A DNA stretch of 64,000 nt from Mesorhizobium sp. B2-3-12 (GCF_006442205.1 NZ_VFVR01000001.1:930001-994000), one strand, 5' to 3'; positions 43,000 to 52,090 are shown, numbered from the stretch's first letter. Numbers and translations are program-made. The notes: generated by a model not told the origin, from the sequence alone.

Positions 43000-44040
43000 A
43001 TGGAAGTTCGCGTTGCCAATGTGCGCAAGGAATTCGAGCGGTTTCCCGCGCTCCACGACGTCTCGCTGGACATCAAGTCGGGCGAGCTGATCGCGCTGCT
43101 AGGGCCGTCCGGTTCCGGCAAGACGACCCTGCTCAGGCTGATCGCCGGGCTGGAGCGGCCGACGCGTGGAAAAATCTTCTTTGGTGACGAGGACGCTTCG
43201 CAGAAATCGATCCAGGAGCGCAATGTCGGCTTCGTCTTCCAGCACTACGCGCTGTTCCGCCATATGACGGTGGTTGACAATATCGGCTTCGGCCTCAAGG
43301 TCCGGCACGGACCGTCGCGGCCGCCGGCACAGGAAATCCGCCGCCGCGCCTCGGAGCTTCTCGACCTTGTCCAATTGTCGGGTCTGGAGAAACGCTATCC
43401 GGCGCAGCTTTCGGGCGGCCAGCGCCAGCGCGTGGCGCTCGCCCGCGCCATGGCCATCGAACCCAAGGTGCTGCTGCTCGACGAGCCGTTCGGCGCACTC
43501 GACGCGCAGGTGCGCCGCGAACTGCGCCGCTGGCTGCGCGAAATCCATGACGCTACCGGCCACACCACCGTCTTCGTCACCCACGATCAGGAAGAGGCGC
43601 TGGAACTGGCGGACCGCGTCGTGGTGATGAGCCAGGGCCGCATCGAGCAGGTCGGCACCGCCGACGACATCTATGACACGCCGAACTCGCCTTTCGTCTA
43701 CGGCTTCATCGGCGAATCGAGCGCCCTTCCGGTCAAGATCGAGAATGGCGAGATCTGGCTGGCCGACCGTCCGATCGGATTGCAGGCTCCGCATGCGCCT
43801 CCGGGCGATGCGACGCTGTACTTCCGTCCGCATGATGTCGAGTTGCTCGACGGCTGCAGCGGCTGCATCGCCGGCACCGTCGCCGCCAGCCGCCGCGTCG
43901 CCGGCACACGGCGCGTCGAGCTCGAAATCGGCGGCGAACGCAAGCGCGTCGAGATTGAGCTACCGGTCGATCATCCGGCCGCGCAGAAGAGCCGCGTGGC
44001 GTTCCGCCCGGGGCGCTGGAAGCTGTTCCCGGCTGCGTAG
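43000..44040 (+). CDS. cysA: Sulfate ABC transporter ATP-binding protein CysA
   Basis: A 346-residue ATPase. It shows Walker [10 protein letters not shown] (about 34-42), signature [14 protein letters not shown], Walker B LLLDEPF, the H-loop [11 protein letters not shown] and a C-terminal TOBE-like regulatory domain (FRPHDVELL). It powers the CysTW channel. GAGGGA precedes the ATG and lies outside the palindromic repeat. It is the last gene of the operon; a weak hairpin (44040-44055) follows its stop. Confidence 0.94.
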   Translation: MEVRVANVRKEFERFPALHDVSLDIKSGELIALLGPSGSGKTTLLRLIAGLERPTRGKIFFGDEDASQKSIQERNVGFVFQHYALFRHMTVVDNIGFGLKVRHGPSRPPAQEIRRRASELLDLVQLSGLEKRYPAQLSGGQRQRVALARAMAIEPKVLLLDEPFGALDAQVRRELRRWLREIHDATGHTTVFVTHDQEEALELADRVVVMSQGRIEQVGTADDIYDTPNSPFVYGFIGESSALPVKIENGEIWLADRPIGLQAPHAPPGDATLYFRPHDVELLDGCSGCIAGTVAASRRVAGTRRVELEIGGERKRVEIELPVDHPAAQKSRVAFRPGRWKLFPAA

Positions 44041-44083
44041 CGGTAGGACTGCCGCCAATTTCATCCTGGCCGAGGGCGGCCGC

Positions 44084-44581
44084 CTACCCTTTCACCAGGC
44101 CTTTCAACGACAGCACCAATGTCATGGGATTTTTCGGGGAAGCCGCAAAGCCATAGCGCTCATAAAAGGCTTTCGCTTCGTCCGATATGGCATGAACAAA
44201 AATTCCGCGTATCCCGAGGATCGTCGCGGCTTGACCGGCGCGCAGGACGGCATCTTGCAGAAGCGCAGCACCCAGTCCCTTCCCTTGCCAGCCTGCGTCG
44301 ACCGCCAGACGCCCGAGCACGACCATTGGAATGGGATCCGGCATGTTGCGCCGAACAATGCCCGGCGCTTCCGCCAGATCAAGCCCGCCCGAAGACAGGC
44401 AGTAGTAGCCGACAACGCGTACGCCTTCCGCCACCACATAAGTACGAGATGCGCCACTGACCTGGTTGGCGCGCGCGCGACGGCGAAGCCATTGGTCGAG
44501 ACTTTCGGTTCCGCTTTGGAAAAGTTCGAGATCGTGGTTCTCGGCCAGCGGCGTGGGCGCCGACAGCATCAGTCCTGCCAT
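44084..44581 (-). CDS. GNAT-family acetyltransferase toxin (TacT-like)
   Basis: A 165-residue GNAT protein. The acetyl-CoA loop is GRLAVDAGWQGKGLGAALL (about residues 90-108) and the late KAFYERYGF holds the Tyr that acts as general acid in TacT/AtaT toxins. These toxins acetylate aminoacyl-tRNA and stop translation. The gene overlaps the DUF1778 antitoxin by 13 nt, the standard order for this type II system. It lies downstream of cysA in opposite orientation. Toxicity is inferred from family and context. Confidence 0.88.
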   Translation of the reverse strand: MAGLMLSAPTPLAENHDLELFQSGTESLDQWLRRRARANQVSGASRTYVVAEGVRVVGYYCLSSGGLDLAEAPGIVRRNMPDPIPMVVLGRLAVDAGWQGKGLGAALLQDAVLRAGQAATILGIRGIFVHAISDEAKAFYERYGFAASPKNPMTLVLSLKGLVKG

Positions 44582-44850
44582 GGCTTGGGCACGTTCATAA
44601 GACGTGCAAAACCTTCCCCGCTTGGCGGTTCATCGAGGATGTCGAGATAGTGCCGGTAACTCTCTGCATCCACCTTGATCAGTGTTTGGTCGAGGAGCGT
44701 GTCCTCGGCCGCGCGATAGGCGGCATCGATCATGAAATCGGAACGGGTTTTCCCGCGCAGCTTCGCGGCACGGTCAATCAGCATGCGCATATCCTCTCGA
44801 ATGCGCAGATTGACAGGCTTGGCGTGGGTTTCGGCTGCGGCTTTCACCAT
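44569..44850 (-). CDS. DUF1778 (TacA-like) ribbon-helix-helix antitoxin
   Basis: A 93-residue antitoxin. The N-terminal ribbon-helix-helix part is KPVNLRIREDMRMLIDRAAKLRGKTRSDFM, and the C-terminal FARLMNVPKPWQD tail is the usual toxin-neutralising segment. I start it at ATG 44850, which has AGGAG upstream; the frame opens 13 codons earlier without a ribosome-binding site. A 15-bp palindrome at 44884-44898 is the likely autoregulatory operator. It overlaps the GNAT toxin start. Confidence 0.9.
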   Translation of the reverse strand: MVKAAAETHAKPVNLRIREDMRMLIDRAAKLRGKTRSDFMIDAAYRAAEDTLLDQTLIKVDAESYRHYLDILDEPPSGEGFARLMNVPKPWQD

Positions 44851-44883
44851 GGAGTGCTCCTTTGCTCCACCATAACATGCTGC

Positions 44884-44898
44884 ATACACATTGTGTAT
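44884..44898. promoter_or_regulatory. Probable antitoxin operator
   Basis: ATACACATTGTGTAT is a perfect dyad (ATACACA / TGTGTAT) 34-48 bp upstream of the antitoxin start, the usual place where ribbon-helix-helix antitoxins bind. A further inverted pair, TTTTTCC / GGAAAAA, follows at 44902-44921. Confidence 0.6.
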
Positions 44899-45042
44899 CT
44901 ATTTTTCCTTCCATGGAAAAAGGCTGATGTGAACCGAGCTCAAATATGATGCCGCTCAAAAGAAAAACCTAGGATCAGCCTGTTTGGGAAACGGTTTTCT
45001 AGCAACGAGTGCCAAGCCCTGAATCTATGCCTCGCCGCCCCT

Positions 45043-45071
45043 TTGTACCCCCGCTATGCTCGAACAATAAA
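45043..45071 (+). promoter_or_regulatory. Candidate promoter of the second sulfate-binding protein gene
   Basis: A TTGTAC hexamer (45043-45048) and AATAAA (45066-45071), 17 bp apart, lie 23 bp before the ATG. This is a fair match to a housekeeping promoter, judged by eye only. Confidence 0.3.
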
Positions 45072-45093
45072 GCATTACATCCGGAGCCTTTTC

Positions 45094-46080
45094 ATGAAGC
45101 GATTTTTCCTTGGCGTTGCCGCCGCCGCCGGTCTCCTCCTCGCATCCTCCCAAGCCTGGTCGGCCGACAAGCTGCTGAACGCTTCCTATGACGTCGGCCG
45201 CGAACTGTTCGTGCAGGTCAACAAGGCCTTCATCGCAGGGCATCCGGGTGTCACCATCGACCAGTCGCATGCCGGCACTTCGGCGCAGGCGCGTGCCATC
45301 GCCGAAGGCCTCGGCGCCGACGTCGTCACCTTCAACCAGGTCACCGACGTCGATTTCCTGGTCAAGAAGGGCCTCGTTTCCGCCGACTGGCAGAAGGATT
45401 TTCCCGACAACGCCTCGCCCTTCTATTCGCTGCCGTCCTTCCTCGTGCGCGCCGGCAACCCAAAGCACATCAAGGACTGGAACGATCTGGTGCGCGACGA
45501 CGTGCAGGTGATCTTCCCCAACCCGAAAACCTCGGGCAATGCGCGCTACACCTACCTGGCGGCCACCGCCTACGCCAAGGAAGCCTTCAAGGGCGACGAC
45601 GCCAAGGTGAAGGAATTCATCACCAAGCTGTTCAACAACGTGCCGATCTTCGACACCGGCGGGCGCGCCGCGACCACCACCTTCGTGCAGCGCGAGATCG
45701 GCGATGTGCTGATCACCTTCGAATCCGAGACGCGCGGCATCCGCAAGGAATATGGCGACGACAAGTTCGAGCAGGTCACGCCTTCGGTCAGCCTTCTGGC
45801 GGAATTCCCGGTGGCGATCGTCGACAAGGTCGCCGACGAGCACGGCACGCGCGATCTGGCCAAGAGCTATCTCGACTTCCTCTATACAGCCGAGGGCCAG
45901 GGCATCGCCGCTGAGAACGGCCTGCGCGCACGCGACGCGGCTGTCGCCGCCAAATACAAGGCGGATTTTCCCGATGTGCGCCTGCTGACGGTGGAAGACG
46001 TCTTCGGTGGCTGGGACAAAGTCCAAAAAGAGCATTTCGCCGCCGGCGGCCTGCTCGACCAGGCTTATGGCAGCCGCTGA
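45094..46080 (+). CDS. Second sulfate ABC transporter substrate-binding protein
   Basis: A 328-residue Sbp-type protein with signal peptide (RFFLGVAAAAGLLLASSQAWSA, cleaved before DKLLNASYD). It has NASYDVGRELF, SHAGTSAQARAIAEGLGADVVTF and NPKTSGNARYTYLAATAYA, so it is a paralogue of the 40148-41176 gene but clearly diverged, with its own promoter and terminator. It presumably feeds the same CysTWA complex with a different oxyanion or affinity. GGAG lies upstream of the ATG; the 17 upstream codons of open frame are not supported. Confidence 0.93.
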   Translation: MKRFFLGVAAAAGLLLASSQAWSADKLLNASYDVGRELFVQVNKAFIAGHPGVTIDQSHAGTSAQARAIAEGLGADVVTFNQVTDVDFLVKKGLVSADWQKDFPDNASPFYSLPSFLVRAGNPKHIKDWNDLVRDDVQVIFPNPKTSGNARYTYLAATAYAKEAFKGDDAKVKEFITKLFNNVPIFDTGGRAATTTFVQREIGDVLITFESETRGIRKEYGDDKFEQVTPSVSLLAEFPVAIVDKVADEHGTRDLAKSYLDFLYTAEGQGIAAENGLRARDAAVAAKYKADFPDVRLLTVEDVFGGWDKVQKEHFAAGGLLDQAYGSR

Positions 46081-46107
46081 AGTCTCCGCGGCCAGATAGG
46101 AAGATCA

Positions 46108-46133
46108 GGAAAGCCGGCCCCGGCCGGCTTTCC
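46108..46133 (+). terminator. Terminator hairpin after the second sulfate-binding protein gene
   Basis: A near-perfect 26-nt inverted repeat (GGAAAGCCGGCC against GGCCGGCTTTCC) lies 28 nt after the stop. It is a strong hairpin with only a weak T-run. Confidence 0.65.
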
Positions 46134-46330
46134 TCGTTTATGCAGGTCGATACGGCAAATCCGGCGCCCTTCGTGCAAAACGTTACAAAGAATCAACGCG
46201 CTGTGCCTAACATGCCTTCGAGTGGCTGTTTTTCGCGGAACGGCGGCGTGCGAAGGCAAGACCGTCATCATTTGCACACAAACAGCCGCCAGATGCGGAG
46301 TGGTTGGGGCTTAAACGGGTTGATCAGGGC

Positions 46331-46780
46331 ATGCTGACGAAAAAGGGCAAATACGGCCTCAAGGCCCTCGTGCATCTTTCCAATCTTCCGGTTGGCCAAT
46401 TGGCCTTCGTCAACGGCATCGCCGTCGCCAACAACATCCCGAAGAAATTCCTCGATGCGATCCTCGGCGAATTGCGCAACGCCGGCTTCGTCCAGAGCCG
46501 CAAGGGCAAGGAAGGTGGCTATCGCCTCGCCCGCCCCGCCTCGGAGATCAAGATCGGCCATGTCGTGCGGGTGCTCGACGGTCCGCTGGCACCGATACCT
46601 TGCGCCAGCCGCACGCAATACCAGCGCTGCGAGGATTGCGACGAAGCGACCTGCCAGGTCCGTCACATGATGCTCGAGGTGCGCCAGGCGATCGCCGAGG
46701 TGCTGGACAACCGCAGCCTCGCCGCCATGCGCGATGCCGACAATGACGATTTTCCGGTCGAGTTGACGTCCCAGATCTAG
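46331..46780 (+). CDS. Rrf2-family regulator, possible sulfur-metabolism regulator
   Basis: A 149-residue Rrf2 protein (MLTKKGKYGLKALVHLSNL, then KEGGYRLARPASEIKIGHVVRVLDGPLAPIPC). The effector region has four Cys (PCASRTQYQRCEDCDEATC), suggesting a metal or Fe-S/redox sensor or a CymR-like role. It follows the second sulfate-binding protein gene on the same strand, separated by a terminator, so regulation of sulfur uptake is a reasonable inference. ATG 46331 is chosen because the family N terminus begins there; the ribosome-binding site is weak. Confidence 0.87.
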   Translation: MLTKKGKYGLKALVHLSNLPVGQLAFVNGIAVANNIPKKFLDAILGELRNAGFVQSRKGKEGGYRLARPASEIKIGHVVRVLDGPLAPIPCASRTQYQRCEDCDEATCQVRHMMLEVRQAIAEVLDNRSLAAMRDADNDDFPVELTSQI

Positions 46781-46790
46781 AGCCGGATGA

Positions 46791-47945
46791 ATGAGGCTGT
46801 CGAGATTTACGAAATCCCGAAAAGCCGCCCGCAAGCAGCCATCGGCAGCCAGCTTTCGCACCGAGATCATCGCCGACGTCTTTGTCCCCGAATATGCCGA
46901 GGACGTGCGCTTCTTCAGCCGCAAGGTGGTCAATCCCGGCAGGCTGCGCCGGTTCTCCACCAGGGATCTTCGCGAAAGTCTGGTTGCCCTCTTCTATCTC
47001 GCCGTCGCGGCAGCGCTGCCTGTGCGCTGCTGGGCGCCGATCTGCGGTTGGGCGTCCAGGTTTCGTCTGAAGCGCCATATGCGCAAGGAATTTCCAGGCT
47101 ATGCCGCCGCGACGCGCGCGGTGCTCGGCGACGGCGTCGATGCGCGCAAGCTGTTCGAGGCATTGCTCGCGGCCCGCCATCGCCGCCGCATGCAGCTTGC
47201 CGCGCATCTGGTCGCCCGCCGCTGGGCGCCGACGATCCGGTTGGAAGGGCTCGACGGTTTGCAGGCCGCCTTGCAGCGCGGCCATGGCGCGATCCTGTGG
47301 TGCGATCAGTTCACCGCCCAGACGATGATCGGCAAGCGCGCCATATACGAGGCCGGCATCGAGGCGCATCAGGTCAGCGTCGACACGCATGGCGTGTCCG
47401 AGACGGCTTTCGGCCTGCGCTTCCTCAACCCGCCAATGGTCCATGTCGAGAACCGGTTCCTGAAAAGCCGGATCGTCTTCGACCGCGACGACGCCTATCA
47501 GGTCACCATCCGCATCCAGAAGATGCTGAAGCAGAATGGCGTCGTGATGATGACCAACACCATCCACGCCGGCTCGACCTTCACCGAAACCGCTCTTGGC
47601 GAAAGCGGCTGGACGCACCTTGCCTCGGCACCGGCGAACTTCGCCGCCCGAGGCAAGACGGCCCTGTTTGCCATGTCGACCTTCGAGATGGTGCCGTTCC
47701 GGCAATACCGGGCCATCCTGAGCCCCGAACTTGTGCCAGCGGTCACGGCAGTGGACACGACCAGGGACGGAGCCAAGAACGGGGCCAAGAACATAGCCCT
47801 GCAGGCGCGCTACGCCCTGCTCAAACGCGACCGCCTGATGCAAGCGCTGAAACAGTGCCCCGAGCAGATGATGTCCTGGTCACGCCATGAGCGGTTGACG
47901 CAAGCTCAGGACAGTATCGGTATCGGTGCTGAAGAAGGCTCATGA
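46791..47945 (+). CDS. Acyltransferase-like protein of unknown function
   Basis: A 384-residue protein that I recognise only distantly as similar to the lipid A/lauroyl acyltransferase (LpxL/HtrB) fold: a hydrophobic segment near residues 62-82, then LEGLDGLQAALQRGHGAILWCDQFTAQTM and NGVVMMTNTIHAG, then late FAMSTFEMVPFRQY. The catalytic HX4(D/E) His of that family is not present where expected; the segment reads WCDQFT. It starts 10 nt after the Rrf2 stop and is probably cotranscribed. Its stop overlaps the converging gluconokinase by 6 nt. The function is uncertain. Confidence 0.7.
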   Translation: MRLSRFTKSRKAARKQPSAASFRTEIIADVFVPEYAEDVRFFSRKVVNPGRLRRFSTRDLRESLVALFYLAVAAALPVRCWAPICGWASRFRLKRHMRKEFPGYAAATRAVLGDGVDARKLFEALLAARHRRRMQLAAHLVARRWAPTIRLEGLDGLQAALQRGHGAILWCDQFTAQTMIGKRAIYEAGIEAHQVSVDTHGVSETAFGLRFLNPPMVHVENRFLKSRIVFDRDDAYQVTIRIQKMLKQNGVVMMTNTIHAGSTFTETALGESGWTHLASAPANFAARGKTALFAMSTFEMVPFRQYRAILSPELVPAVTAVDTTRDGAKNGAKNIALQARYALLKRDRLMQALKQCPEQMMSWSRHERLTQAQDSIGIGAEEGS

Positions 47946-48488
47946 CCAGCGCATCGAGCGCATTGCGTCGGCGACGAGTTCGTCGACCGGCCGCGTCGCG
48001 TCGAGCGTCAACGCCCGTTCATCGGCCTCCGGCGGCTCCAGGATGGCGAACTGGCTGTCGACCAGGCTTGCCGGCATGAAATGGCCCTTGCGGTTGCCGA
48101 CGCGCCGCCGCGCGGTTGCCGGATCGATCTCCAGATAGAGGAAGACGATGTCAGGGCAAAAGCCGCGCAGGCGCTCGCGATAGCCGCGCTTCAGCGCCGA
48201 GCAGGCGGCGACCACGCCTTGCACCTTGCCGGCCGACGCCGCGATCTGCTTGCCGATCGCATCGAGCCAGCCTTCGCGCAGTTGGTCGGTGAGCGGCTCA
48301 CCACGTGCCATGCGGGCGACGTTTTCCGGTGGATGCAGCCTGTCGCCCTCGATGAAGAGGGCGTCCAGCGCGGCGGCCAGCGCGATACCGACGGCTGACT
48401 TGCCGCAGCCGGCGACGCCCATCACCACGATGGCCGGAGGCACCGAGCCGGGAGCGCCAGCCGGCGCCCGCGCTGCCCTTTCGTCCAT
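47940..48488 (-). CDS. gntK: Gluconokinase
   Basis: A 182-residue kinase of the GntK type. It has Walker A GVAGCGKS (about 24-31), then EGDRLHPPENVARMARGEPLTD and ACSALKRGYRERLR, all diagnostic. It phosphorylates D-gluconate to 6-phosphogluconate, feeding the Entner-Doudoroff and pentose-phosphate routes. It is the last gene of an ABC importer operon, only 2 nt after the second permease, which suggests that the importer carries gluconate or a related aldonate/glucoside. Confidence 0.93.
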   Translation of the reverse strand: MDERAARAPAGAPGSVPPAIVVMGVAGCGKSAVGIALAAALDALFIEGDRLHPPENVARMARGEPLTDQLREGWLDAIGKQIAASAGKVQGVVAACSALKRGYRERLRGFCPDIVFLYLEIDPATARRRVGNRKGHFMPASLVDSQFAILEPPEADERALTLDATRPVDELVADAMRSMRWS

Positions 48489-48490
48489 GG

Positions 48491-49495
48491 TCAGCGGCTC
48501 GCCGGGGCGCGGCCGTAAAGCAGCAGCATGGCGACGATGACGACGCCATAGATGATCTGCCGCCCCGCCTCCGGCATCTGCATGACCGACAGGATGGATT
48601 GCAGCAGCGTGATCAGGATCACGCCGGCAACCGTGCCGAGATAGGAGCCGCGCCCGCCCAGGATCGAGGTGCCGCCGAGCACGACGGCTGCGATCGACGG
48701 CAGCAGGTAGGCGTCGCCCATCGATTGCGCCGCCTTGGAGGCGTAGCCGGCCAGCAGCACGCCGCCGAAGGCGGAGAGACCGCCGGACACGGCGAAGGCG
48801 ATCATCACCACGCGCCGCGTGTCGACGCCGGAGAGATAGGCGGCGCGCTCGCGGTTGCCGATGCCATAGACCGCGCGGCCAAAACCGCTGCGGGTCAGCA
48901 CGAACACCATCGCGGCCCCGATCAGCGCCCAGATGATGACCGCGTTGGGAACGCCCGGAATGGTGAAGCCGGTGGCCAGATAGCGCATGGCGCCGGTGGC
49001 CGAATCCTGTGGCGAGAAGCCGCCGGTGTAGACCACCATCAGCCCTTGCGCGACGGCGTTGGTGGCCAGCGTGATGATCATCGAGGGAATGCGCAGATAG
49101 GCGACGCCGATGCCGTTGACGACACCGATCAGCACACCGCAGAAGATGCCGAACGGGATCGCCAGCGCCACGCCGGCCTGACCATAGGCGGCCGCCGCGC
49201 AAGCCATCATCGCGCCCGCCGCCACCGACCACGGCACCGACAGGTCGATCTGGCCGAGCAGGATGACCAGCATCATGCCGGTGGCGATGACGCCGAGGAA
49301 CGAGGCCACCTTGAGCTGCTGCAAGAGATATTCAGGCGACAGGAAGCTGCGCGAATAGAGGCTGCCGACCAACAGCAGCACCACGATGCAGGCAAAGGCC
49401 GTCAACACCGCCGGATCGGCTCGGCGGATGAATTTCGGCATGCGGCCGGCAATGCCGCTGTCGCTCTTCCCAACCATCGGCGTCGTCTCGCTCAC
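48491..49495 (-). CDS. Sugar ABC transporter permease (RbsC type), second
   Basis: A 334-residue inner-membrane permease of the ribose/branched type. It has GIMLVILLGQIDLSVPWSVA (membrane core loop) and VLGGTSILGGRGSYLGTVAGV, the conserved cytoplasmic loop. I start it at GTG 49495, giving a 4-nt GTGA overlap with the upstream permease, the same arrangement as at the ATPase-permease boundary. A GTG three codons earlier would have an overlapping ribosome-binding site. It pairs with the other permease as a heterodimer. Confidence 0.9.
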   Translation of the reverse strand: MSETTPMVGKSDSGIAGRMPKFIRRADPAVLTAFACIVVLLLVGSLYSRSFLSPEYLLQQLKVASFLGVIATGMMLVILLGQIDLSVPWSVAAGAMMACAAAAYGQAGVALAIPFGIFCGVLIGVVNGIGVAYLRIPSMIITLATNAVAQGLMVVYTGGFSPQDSATGAMRYLATGFTIPGVPNAVIIWALIGAAMVFVLTRSGFGRAVYGIGNRERAAYLSGVDTRRVVMIAFAVSGGLSAFGGVLLAGYASKAAQSMGDAYLLPSIAAVVLGGTSILGGRGSYLGTVAGVILITLLQSILSVMQMPEAGRQIIYGVVIVAMLLLYGRAPASR

Positions 49496-50472
49496 AGGAA
49501 CCACTCCAGCCGGTTGCGGACCCGAAACAAAGCGAAGGCGCCGAGGCTGACGGCGACCAGCAGGATAACGCCCTGGAATAGCGGCTGCCAGAGCGGATCG
49601 AAATCGAACACGAACAACAGGTCGCCGATGGTGCGGAAGGCGAGCGCGCCGAAGATCGCACCGATGGCGCTGCCCTTGCCGCCGAACAGCGACACACCAC
49701 CCAGCACGACCGCCGCGATCGAGAACAGCGTGTAGGAGTTGCCGCTGGCATAGGCAGCCTCGCCCGTATAGGTGAAGAAGGTGAGGAACAGCCCGCCGAT
49801 CGCCGCCAGCAGCCCGGCCAGCGTGTAGGCGGCGAACTTGCCGCGCCTTATCGGCACGCCGGACATATAGGCCGCCGTTTCCGAAGAGCCCGCCGCGTAG
49901 GCGGCGCGGCCAAGGACGGAGCGGCTGAACGGCACCCAGATCACCAGCACGATGGCGAGCAGCACCACCAGGCTCGCCGGCACGAAGCCGAACACGCGGC
50001 CGGTCAGCGCATCGGCAAGATCCTCATTGACCGAACCGCCCGGGAAGGGCCGCAGCAGAAGCCCGATGCCGTAATAGACGGCCCCGGTGGCAATGGTGGC
50101 GACGATCGGCTGCAGCCGTCCATAGATGACGATGGCGCCGTTGATGGCGCCGCACAGAAGGCCCGCCGCCAGCACGGCGATGACGCCGAGCGTGGTCTGC
50201 ATCGGCGTGCCCACCACCAGCCAGGAGGCCAGGCAGTTGGTGAGCAGGAAGATCATGCCGACGGACAGGTCGATGCCGGAGGTTATCACGACCAGCGTCT
50301 GCGCCATGGCGACGAAGGCAAGCAGCACGCCCTTGTTCGCGGCCGTCTGCACGACATTGGCGGTGAAGCCCGCCGGATGGTTCGACGTGTAGATGACGAA
50401 CATGACGATGAAGATGCCGAGCGCCAGCAGCGTTCCGCGCTGCTCGGCCAGCCAGTAGCGCCAATCTTTCAC
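49492..50472 (-). CDS. Sugar ABC transporter permease (RbsC type), first
   Basis: A 326-residue permease with about nine hydrophobic helices. Landmarks are VVITSGIDLSVGMIFLLTN and VVLGGVSLFGGKGSAIGAIFGA. It begins with GTG in a 4-nt overlap with the ATPase stop. Two different permeases in one operon point to a heterodimeric channel, as in the YtfT/YjfF galactofuranose importer. Confidence 0.9.
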   Translation of the reverse strand: MKDWRYWLAEQRGTLLALGIFIVMFVIYTSNHPAGFTANVVQTAANKGVLLAFVAMAQTLVVITSGIDLSVGMIFLLTNCLASWLVVGTPMQTTLGVIAVLAAGLLCGAINGAIVIYGRLQPIVATIATGAVYYGIGLLLRPFPGGSVNEDLADALTGRVFGFVPASLVVLLAIVLVIWVPFSRSVLGRAAYAAGSSETAAYMSGVPIRRGKFAAYTLAGLLAAIGGLFLTFFTYTGEAAYASGNSYTLFSIAAVVLGGVSLFGGKGSAIGAIFGALAFRTIGDLLFVFDFDPLWQPLFQGVILLVAVSLGAFALFRVRNRLEWFL

Positions 50473-52016
50473 AGGCTTGCTCCCAGGCCCACCGGGCTCT
50501 CCTCGCCATGGATGTTAAGCGCGCTCGATATCAGCGCCCGCTCGGTGATTTCGGCGCCGACCAGTTCGCGCTTGACCGCGCCGTCATAGAGCACCAGCAC
50601 GCGGTCGCAGCAGCCGATCAGCTCGTCATAGTCCGTCGAATAGAACAGGATCGCCGCGCCGGCGTCCGCCAGCTTGCGCATCAGTTGGTAGATTTCCTGC
50701 TTGGTGCCGACATCGATGCCGCGCGTCGGATCGTTGAGCAGGATGATGCGCGGCTGGCGCATCAGCCATTTGGCGATCACCACCTTCTGCTGGTTGCCGC
50801 CCGACAGCGCGCCGACCGGGATATCGAGACCGCCCGTCTTGATCGCCAGCAGGCCGACCATGTCGTCGATCAGCCGTTGTTCGGCGGCACGGTCGATGAT
50901 GCCGCCTTTCGACAGCCGGTCGAGCGCGGCGAAGGACAGGTTTTCGCGCACCGTCATCGGCAGCATCAGTCCTTCGGTCTTGCGGTCCTCCGGGATGAGC
51001 GCCATGCCGATGCCATCCTCGCGGGCCGCCGCAGGGCTGGTGATCGTTACCGGCTTGCCGTCGATCAGCACCTCGCCCGAAAGGCCGCGCAGCACGCCGA
51101 AGAAAGCAAGCAGCAATTCGCGCTGGCCCTGGCCATCGAGCCCACCGAGGCCAACCACCTCGCCTGCCCTGACGGTCAGCGAGATGTCGTGCAGCCGGTC
51201 GGCCCAGGACAGCCTGCGCGCCTCGAGCCTGGGGGCGGCGCCGGCCGGGGCCGCAGGCGGCTTGGGCGGAAAAATATGGCTGTACTCGCGGCCGATCATC
51301 AGTTCGACCACCTCATTGTCGCTCTTCGAGCCGGCCTTGTAGCTGGCGACATTGCGGCCATTGCGGAACACCGTGCACTGGTCGGCGAGTTCGGCGATCT
51401 CGTTCATGCGGTGCGAGATGTAGAGCAGCGCCAGCCCTTCCGAGCGCAGCCGCTTCAGCACGCCGAAGATCTTCGAAACGTCCGCCGCCGTCAGCGCCGA
51501 TGTCGCCTCGTCGAGAATGAGGATGCGCGGCTTGCGCGCCAGGGCCTTGGCGATCTCGACCATCTGCCGCCGCGACAGCGGCAGGTCCTTGACCAGCGCC
51601 AGTGGATGGATGTCGCCGGCACCCGCGCGGGCCAGCGCGTCCTCCGCGATGCGCCGCTGCGCCTTGCGGTCGATCATGCCGAAGCGTTTGGGCGGATCCG
51701 AAATGACGATGTTGTCGGCGACGCTGAGTTCGGGGATCAGCGACAGTTCCTGGAAGATGCAGACGATGCCGGCCTTGTTCGCCGCACCCGGCGACGCGAA
51801 GGCCACCTCGCGCCCGTCCAGCATCATGTGGCCCTCGTCGGGCGCCACGACACCGGCCATGACCTTGATCAGCGTCGACTTGCCGGCGCCGTTTTCTCCG
51901 AGAATGGCATGGATGCTGCCGGCCTCGACCGTCAGTTCGGCCTTTTCCAGCGCCCGCACGCCGCCATAGCGCTTGGAAATGCCTTCCATGCGAAAGAGTG
52001 GAGCCGCACCGTCCAT
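50469..52016 (-). CDS. Sugar ABC transporter ATPase, two-domain (RbsA type)
   Basis: A 515-residue protein with two ABC domains. Domain 1 has Walker A GENGAGKST (about 40), LSRRQMVEIAKALA and LILDEATSALT. Domain 2 lacks a canonical Walker A (GLDGQGQRE), as is normal in RbsA proteins, but keeps LSGGNQQKVVIAKWL and LNDPTRGIDVGTKQ. GGAGGG precedes the ATG. A stem-loop separates it from the SBP gene upstream, and the two permease genes follow with 4-nt overlaps. Confidence 0.92.
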   Translation of the reverse strand: MDGAAPLFRMEGISKRYGGVRALEKAELTVEAGSIHAILGENGAGKSTLIKVMAGVVAPDEGHMMLDGREVAFASPGAANKAGIVCIFQELSLIPELSVADNIVISDPPKRFGMIDRKAQRRIAEDALARAGAGDIHPLALVKDLPLSRRQMVEIAKALARKPRILILDEATSALTAADVSKIFGVLKRLRSEGLALLYISHRMNEIAELADQCTVFRNGRNVASYKAGSKSDNEVVELMIGREYSHIFPPKPPAAPAGAAPRLEARRLSWADRLHDISLTVRAGEVVGLGGLDGQGQRELLLAFFGVLRGLSGEVLIDGKPVTITSPAAAREDGIGMALIPEDRKTEGLMLPMTVRENLSFAALDRLSKGGIIDRAAEQRLIDDMVGLLAIKTGGLDIPVGALSGGNQQKVVIAKWLMRQPRIILLNDPTRGIDVGTKQEIYQLMRKLADAGAAILFYSTDYDELIGCCDRVLVLYDGAVKRELVGAEITERALISSALNIHGEESPVGLGASL

Positions 52017-52047
52017 CAACCCTCCAGGGTGATTGTGGGATTGCAGG

Positions 52048-52077
52048 CTGGCGCCGCGGACCAGGCCACGGCGCCAG
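52048..52077 (-). terminator. Intergenic stem-loop after the sugar SBP gene
   Basis: Perfect 9-bp arms (CTGGCGCCG and CGGCGCCAG) with a 12-nt loop lie between the SBP stop and the ATPase start. It likely stabilises the SBP message or attenuates readthrough. Confidence 0.55.
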
Positions 52078-52090
52078 ACGATAGAAGCGA

